Under the pieces are notes generated by a model. That model worked only from the letters and a program-made list of their open reading frames with translations, had not been told where the DNA came from and searched no databases. The position numbers and the translations under genes were made by a program. This document shows positions 8,201-9,626 of a DNA stretch of 9,626 nucleotides, piece by piece (the first letter of the stretch is position 1; each line of letters begins with the position of its first letter). Source of the DNA: Ignavibacteriales bacterium. GTDB lineage: Bacteria > Bacteroidota > Ignavibacteria > Ignavibacteriales > Ignavibacteriaceae. Where the stretch lies: contig DAIEML010000075.1 in assembly GCA_027349615.1 (NCBI GenBank), forward strand, positions 1-9,626, given 5' to 3'.

Positions 8201-8411
8201 ATTGCCATTTACCAACTTCACCATCATTATAAAATAGAGTGTTGATTCTATTGCCGACCATTATGCCTTGTCTGCGGTATTCAAAATTTCCGTATGGCTC
8301 AGCACGATATTGCTGTATTCGCGGATCTACCTGGCCATCATCAATCTGCGCAAAAGTTAATTTAAATGATGCGGTTAAGAAACAAATTATTAAAAAGAGT
8401 TTTCCTTTCAT
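5277..8411 (-). CDS. Large secreted protein with Ca-binding-like loops, FnIII domain and T9SS-type C-terminus
   Basis: This 1044-residue protein is of unknown function. The signal peptide (MKGKLFLIICFLTASF to TFAQ) is likely cleaved after Ala21. The N-terminal half (about 25-310) is rich in Trp, Tyr and Gly and matches no domain I can name. An acidic segment (311-403) has calcium-loop-like motifs DNDQDGMIDE (318-327) and DLNGNGKWDPDE (344-355), resembling dockerin or thrombospondin-3 loops. A fibronectin type III-like domain spans about 500-648 (KVFLYWDS, FEGYTIYRS, TYYYAICSY). The C-terminal module (941-1044) starts VVPNPYIAAASWE, holds GRGERKIDFTHLP and ends GKFAVIK. It looks like a variant T9SS sorting or attachment domain. 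A longer frame starts at 8447, but it overlaps the receptor gene and lacks a signal peptide at its N-terminus; AGGAG eight bases before ATG 8411 supports the shorter form. Its place after a TonB receptor suggests a surface partner, in the position SusD holds elsewhere, but it has no SusD likeness. Confidence 0.85.
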   Translation of the reverse strand: MKGKLFLIICFLTASFKLTFAQIDDGQVDPRIQQYRAEPYGNFEYRRQGIMVGNRINTLFYNDGEVGKWQFAPTVEWPAGSGHNYLDGQAILIGARVTTPTGKKINPIISAYREEYSMDPVTQMPWGLEPVPGYFNPSGTSPAMSIDPSSYPKVWPSALGLDPSWNGMWYGYFGKNVMNADFETFFVLDDSQDKKFTLPPYNYYPIAADSNRAGLGLRVEVRGFQWSHVLAEDIIFWHYDIVNISDHTYDSTGFGFYADPGIGGANQTEPGNSAYFNTALDIAYSWAPSGLGTPGNWKTGYLGYAYLESPGNPFDGIDNDQDGMIDERRDDNIDNNHNWVSFSDLNGNGKWDPDEPLNDDVGRDGLGPWDPSYTGPDEGEGDGRPTHGEPHFDETDKDESDQIGLTAVSIYILADKGPTGGWPKNDDVMWGKMNNGFKDTLVQNTNISMVFASGPFILGKSLRERFSLSIIMGNDLDQLLFNKVTVQEIYNANYNFSKPPIKPTLHAVAGNQKVFLYWDSKAEQSRDSFLGFENNDPKQGYKKTFEGYTIYRSLEPQFDDVKLITDAQGQPKYWKPIAQYDLVDTLFGPDPVGINGAHFWRGSNTGLQHSFVDTTVQNGKTYYYAICSYTKGDSAYHVVNGKATGLQPTECSKIIRQDYAGNITFVDINCAAVIPNAPVAGYIAPQIEGNLNSVTKGLGTGSITNVNIFDPQAVQDGANYIVQFNADGTIPNYRTSTYSVIKNYKGVADTLQSNMDATVFGSTVFSPPFDGIVFSFNNDTTVSINDTLTGWYVGKSNLNISVIPDMTSPSLDVRWPADYEMEFFDHTVGITPYNKIPVNYTIINMTTGDSVKSEIIDNDKSKSLTVGDDIVFVQPIGNQVKYSWRIHYQAPLNPAETPVYPQPGDKYRIYTLKPFQSGDYFSFTTKSSVVSSSLANKNLSSITVVPNPYIAAASWEPRTLFTTGRGERKIDFTHLPAKCTIRIYTIAGALVKTLYKDDSNLSSGGAISWNLVSDDGMDIAYGIYVFHVDAPGIGEYIGKFAVIK

Positions 8412-8419
8412 TCCATAAT

Positions 8420-8424
8420 CTCCT
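8420..8424 (-). promoter_or_regulatory. Shine-Dalgarno site of the large secreted protein gene
   Basis: AGGAG lies eight bases before ATG 8411, the Met that begins a clean signal peptide. This sets the start 36 bases inside the longest open frame. The site falls in the 25-base gap after the receptor stop codon. Confidence 0.75.
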
Positions 8425-8436
8425 AATCGATATTTC

Positions 8437-9626
8437 CTAAAAACCAAATTTTACGCCAATGCGAATCTGCCTTGGTGTAGAAATGTTTGAAGGATTGTTT
8501 ACGTATTGCTGGATTGTATTTAATCCGATAATTGGACCAGCGATAGAAGTATATAAATCTATATTGGCTCTTCCGCTTGCAGGATCAACATTCCATTCAT
8601 TCTTAATATCTAAGAGATTATAAACTAATAAGAATGCACTCAAATCTATTCCGCCAATTTTGAAATATTTTTCTGCTCTCAAATCAACATTGTATGTTGG
8701 GGGTTTTAAACCGCCGTTTTCAAATCGCAATCCTTCAGAAACTCTAACGTCTTCTGTATATGGAAATCCTGAGCCATAATTAAAAATTAATCCTGCGCTC
8801 CAATCGTTTGCTTGTCCAAAGTTGAGTGAAATATTTAATGTTGATCTCTGATCCCAATCCAATGGAACAAAAGTTTTATTTGTTTCAATTGGAGGACTTG
8901 TTTGGCTATTGTAGAAGACAGACATTGGATCCGAAGCATCTCCTTCTGCAATTTGATAAGTATAATCTAATTTTGCGCTAAAGAAATCTGAAAATCTTTT
9001 ATCAAGCGAAACAATAAATCCTCTTACGTTTGCATAATCTCGATTAATATATCTCGCATAATTCACGCCCTGATAAGTGTTGATGATTTCCATTCCTAAC
9101 CAGTTTCTAATATCTCGATAATAAACCGTAAAATCTAAAGAGAGATCATTTGCAAGTGCTTGCTGAAGCCCTACTTCGTACATAACTGTCTTTTGAGCTT
9201 TTAGATCAGGATTTCCCATCACTGTTGAAAGTGAAGCGCTCAAAGGAACAATCTCATCGGAATTAACATATAGGTTTGAAAAACTCGGTATCTGGAAAAA
9301 ATGTCCGTAAGAAAAATGAATTATTCCTCTATCGGTAATTGGAAAGGAGATTCCTAACCTTGGGCTGATCTGTGTTTTAGCTGTTGCTTCAACCATTTGT
9401 CCGGCATTCGGAAAATTTGGATCGCGAAGCGGATTTCTTAAATCAACAAGAAATTGTGAATTAGGTTTGAAATAATCAAATCGCAAACCGAAATTGATAA
9501 TCATTATATCATATTCTGCTTTGTCTTGGATGTATGCTGAAAATGTTGTCGGATATTTTGTATAAGCTTGGTTATCTGGCGTTCCAAGCTGACGATAACC
9601 TAAAGTGAATACAGAATCGTTTGGAG
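8437..9626 (-). CDS. TonB-dependent outer-membrane receptor, C-terminal barrel (5' end outside window)
   Basis: The frame is open from the right edge to the stop at 8437, giving 395 residues of the C-terminal part; the first Met inside the window (9504) is internal. Residues upstream of that Met (FSAYIQDKAEYD) continue directly into INFGLRFDYF, a typical barrel strand of TonB-dependent receptors. Other hallmarks are SPRLGISFPITDRG, HFSYGHFFQIPSF, the YEVGLQQ strand, the VYYRDIRNWLG strand and LDWDQRSTLNISL, ending in KFGF with the C-terminal Phe used for outer-membrane assembly. The plug domain, TonB box and any N-terminal carboxypeptidase-like domain lie outside, so it cannot be sorted into SusC-type or other classes. 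TonB receptors import large or scarce ligands (glycans, siderophores, cobalamin) using proton-motive force. The GH3 gene downstream hints at a glycan, as inference. The gene is followed after 25 bases by the large secreted protein. Confidence 0.93.
   Translation of the reverse strand, partial: PNDSVFTLGYRQLGTPDNQAYTKYPTTFSAYIQDKAEYDIMIINFGLRFDYFKPNSQFLVDLRNPLRDPNFPNAGQMVEATAKTQISPRLGISFPITDRGIIHFSYGHFFQIPSFSNLYVNSDEIVPLSASLSTVMGNPDLKAQKTVMYEVGLQQALANDLSLDFTVYYRDIRNWLGMEIINTYQGVNYARYINRDYANVRGFIVSLDKRFSDFFSAKLDYTYQIAEGDASDPMSVFYNSQTSPPIETNKTFVPLDWDQRSTLNISLNFGQANDWSAGLIFNYGSGFPYTEDVRVSEGLRFENGGLKPPTYNVDLRAEKYFKIGGIDLSAFLLVYNLLDIKNEWNVDPASGRANIDLYTSIAGPIIGLNTIQQYVNNPSNISTPRQIRIGVKFGF

Noticed and set aside
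5277..8411. SusD homologue
   Set aside because: No lipobox and no TPR-like helical SusD pattern; the sequence is beta-rich with FnIII and T9SS-type modules.
8412..8447. Start of the large secreted protein at 8447, overlapping the receptor gene
   Set aside because: It adds 12 charged residues before the signal peptide, and AGGAG is positioned for ATG 8411.

Overview
The window is almost fully coding and carries six genes, all on the minus strand. In transcription order they are: a TonB-dependent outer-membrane receptor (only its C-terminal barrel is inside the window), a 1044-residue secreted protein with a type IX secretion (T9SS)-like C-terminal module, a PorV/PorQ-family outer-membrane beta-barrel, a seven-bladed beta-propeller with a canonical T9SS type A sorting domain, a family 3 glycoside hydrolase, and a secreted WG-repeat protein that runs off the left edge. 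The gaps are 25, 12, 31, 60 and 64 bases. This is compatible with one operon whose promoter lies beyond the right edge. No gene on the plus strand is supported; the plus-strand open frames are short shadows of the real genes.

The organism is most likely from the Bacteroidota/Chlorobi (FCB) group, probably Ignavibacteria. This rests on the NYPNPFNPTT sorting motif, signal peptides ending in FAQ or TFAQ, PorV/PorQ and TonB-receptor homology, AT-rich DNA, and a C-terminal module with the GRGERKIDFTHLP signature that I associate with Ignavibacteria-like genomes. The taxonomic call is by family recognition, not by search.

Right part (5277-9626): the receptor and the large T9SS-type protein sit together and resemble in layout a transporter plus a surface partner. 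No SusD-type lipoprotein is visible. Middle (2948-5264): the PorV-like barrel lies between the two genes that carry T9SS-type C-termini, so it may help deliver them. Left (1-2887): the GH3 enzyme, closely similar to barley/ExoP-type beta-glucan exohydrolases, and the WG-repeat protein have export signals but no T9SS tail.

Working model (inference): a surface assembly that captures a polymer, with an exo-acting beta-glucosidase inside the envelope that finishes its breakdown. Two gene starts were moved inward from the longest open frame because good Shine-Dalgarno sequences point to them: the GH3 at 2887 and the large secreted protein at 8411.
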